From an uncultured Clostridia bacterium (GTDB taxonomy: Bacteria; Bacillota; Clostridia; TANB77; CAG-508), in contig CALXAQ010000095.1 of NCBI GenBank assembly GCA_944386335.1, positions 1-5,310 of the forward strand: DNA of 5,310 nt, in the 5' to 3' direction. Below the pieces are notes generated by a model that was given only the letters and a program-made list of their open reading frames with translations, was not told the DNA's origin and ran no database searches. The translations under genes and the position numbers were made by a program. How positions within the stretch are numbered: position 1 is the first letter of the stretch; each line of letters opens with the position of its first letter. Positions 4,965 through 5,310 of the stretch are shown one piece after another.

Positions 4965-5310
4965 TTTAAATTGTAAGCATTGTTATAATCGTGGAGAAAC
5001 AAAAGAAGATATGCCCTTTTCTGAAATGATAGATTTATTTCATTTTGCCAAAAAATATGAAGTGGGAAAATTAGTTATTTCTGGTGGAGAAGCATGTATG
5101 CATGAAAATTTACCTGACTTTTTAACTTATATCCAAAATGATAAAGAAAGAACAAAGGAAAAAACACCTAAAATCGTAATACAATCGAATGGCAAAATAA
5201 GAGAATATCTTTCCACATTAGATTTAAGGTGTGTGGATTTAGTACATTTAAGCTTTGATATTGATAAAAATGGTGTTAGAAAGATTGATGAAAATGGAAC
5301 TGTTTTGCTT
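4927..5310 (+). CDS. Second radical SAM enzyme, 3'-truncated by the window edge
   Basis: 128 residues are visible and the frame is open to the last base. The radical SAM cluster motif comes almost at the N-terminus: C12-x3-C16-x2-C19 in EITNRCNLNCKHCYNRG, followed by the SAM-binding SGGEA at 53-57 and IQSNGKI as the third-strand region. Whether a SPASM domain follows lies outside the window. The ATG at 4927 falls inside the 3' end of the previous radical SAM gene (38-base overlap, different frame) with only a weak GTGAAG upstream, so translation is probably coupled; ATG at 4942 is possible but would leave only six residues before the first cluster Cys. The pairing suggests that both enzymes work on the same peptide, or that this one performs a second, separate modification. 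Confidence 0.88.
   Translation, partial: MHLLEMEITNRCNLNCKHCYNRGETKEDMPFSEMIDLFHFAKKYEVGKLVISGGEACMHENLPDFLTYIQNDKERTKEKTPKIVIQSNGKIREYLSTLDLRCVDLVHLSFDIDKNGVRKIDENGTVLL

Overview
The window is strongly AT-rich, uses AGGAGG-type ribosome binding sites and carries a complete spo0A gene, so it comes from a low-GC, endospore-forming Firmicute, most likely a member of the Clostridia. No species can be named from sequence alone.

Layout. Positions 1-429 hold the C-terminal two thirds of a YigZ/IMPACT-family protein (cut by the left edge). A good sigma-A promoter (470-498) with a dyad over its start site precedes spo0A (544-1362, GTG start), the master response regulator of sporulation. Positions 1363-1842 are a 480-base non-coding stretch with hairpins, a possible small RNA and coding-like debris. 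Positions 1843-2793 (minus strand) encode an Amidohydro_2-type metal-dependent hydrolase with an unusual Cys-rich insertion. A 157-base divergent intergenic region with a perfect 18-bp palindrome separates it from a GNAT acetyltransferase (2951-3442).

The most interesting part is 3460-5310. It holds a 22-residue acidic peptide gene with a single Cys (3460-3528), an intrinsic terminator (3543-3581), a minimal PqqD-like protein (3618-3815), a radical SAM/SPASM enzyme (3849-4964), and a second radical SAM enzyme that overlaps the first by 38 bases and runs off the right edge (4927-5310). This order (short precursor, PqqD-like recognition protein, radical SAM maturases) is that of a radical-SAM RiPP (ribosomally made, post-translationally modified peptide) locus, like pqqA/D/E, mycofactocin mftA/B/C or the GeoRSP systems. 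I do not recognise the precursor as a member of a named class. The hairpin after the peptide gene would let the peptide be made in excess over its enzymes. The acetyltransferase ends 17 bases before the peptide start and may be co-transcribed with it. Transporter, protease or immunity genes, if present, lie beyond the right edge.

No tRNA, rRNA, CRISPR array or insertion sequence was seen.
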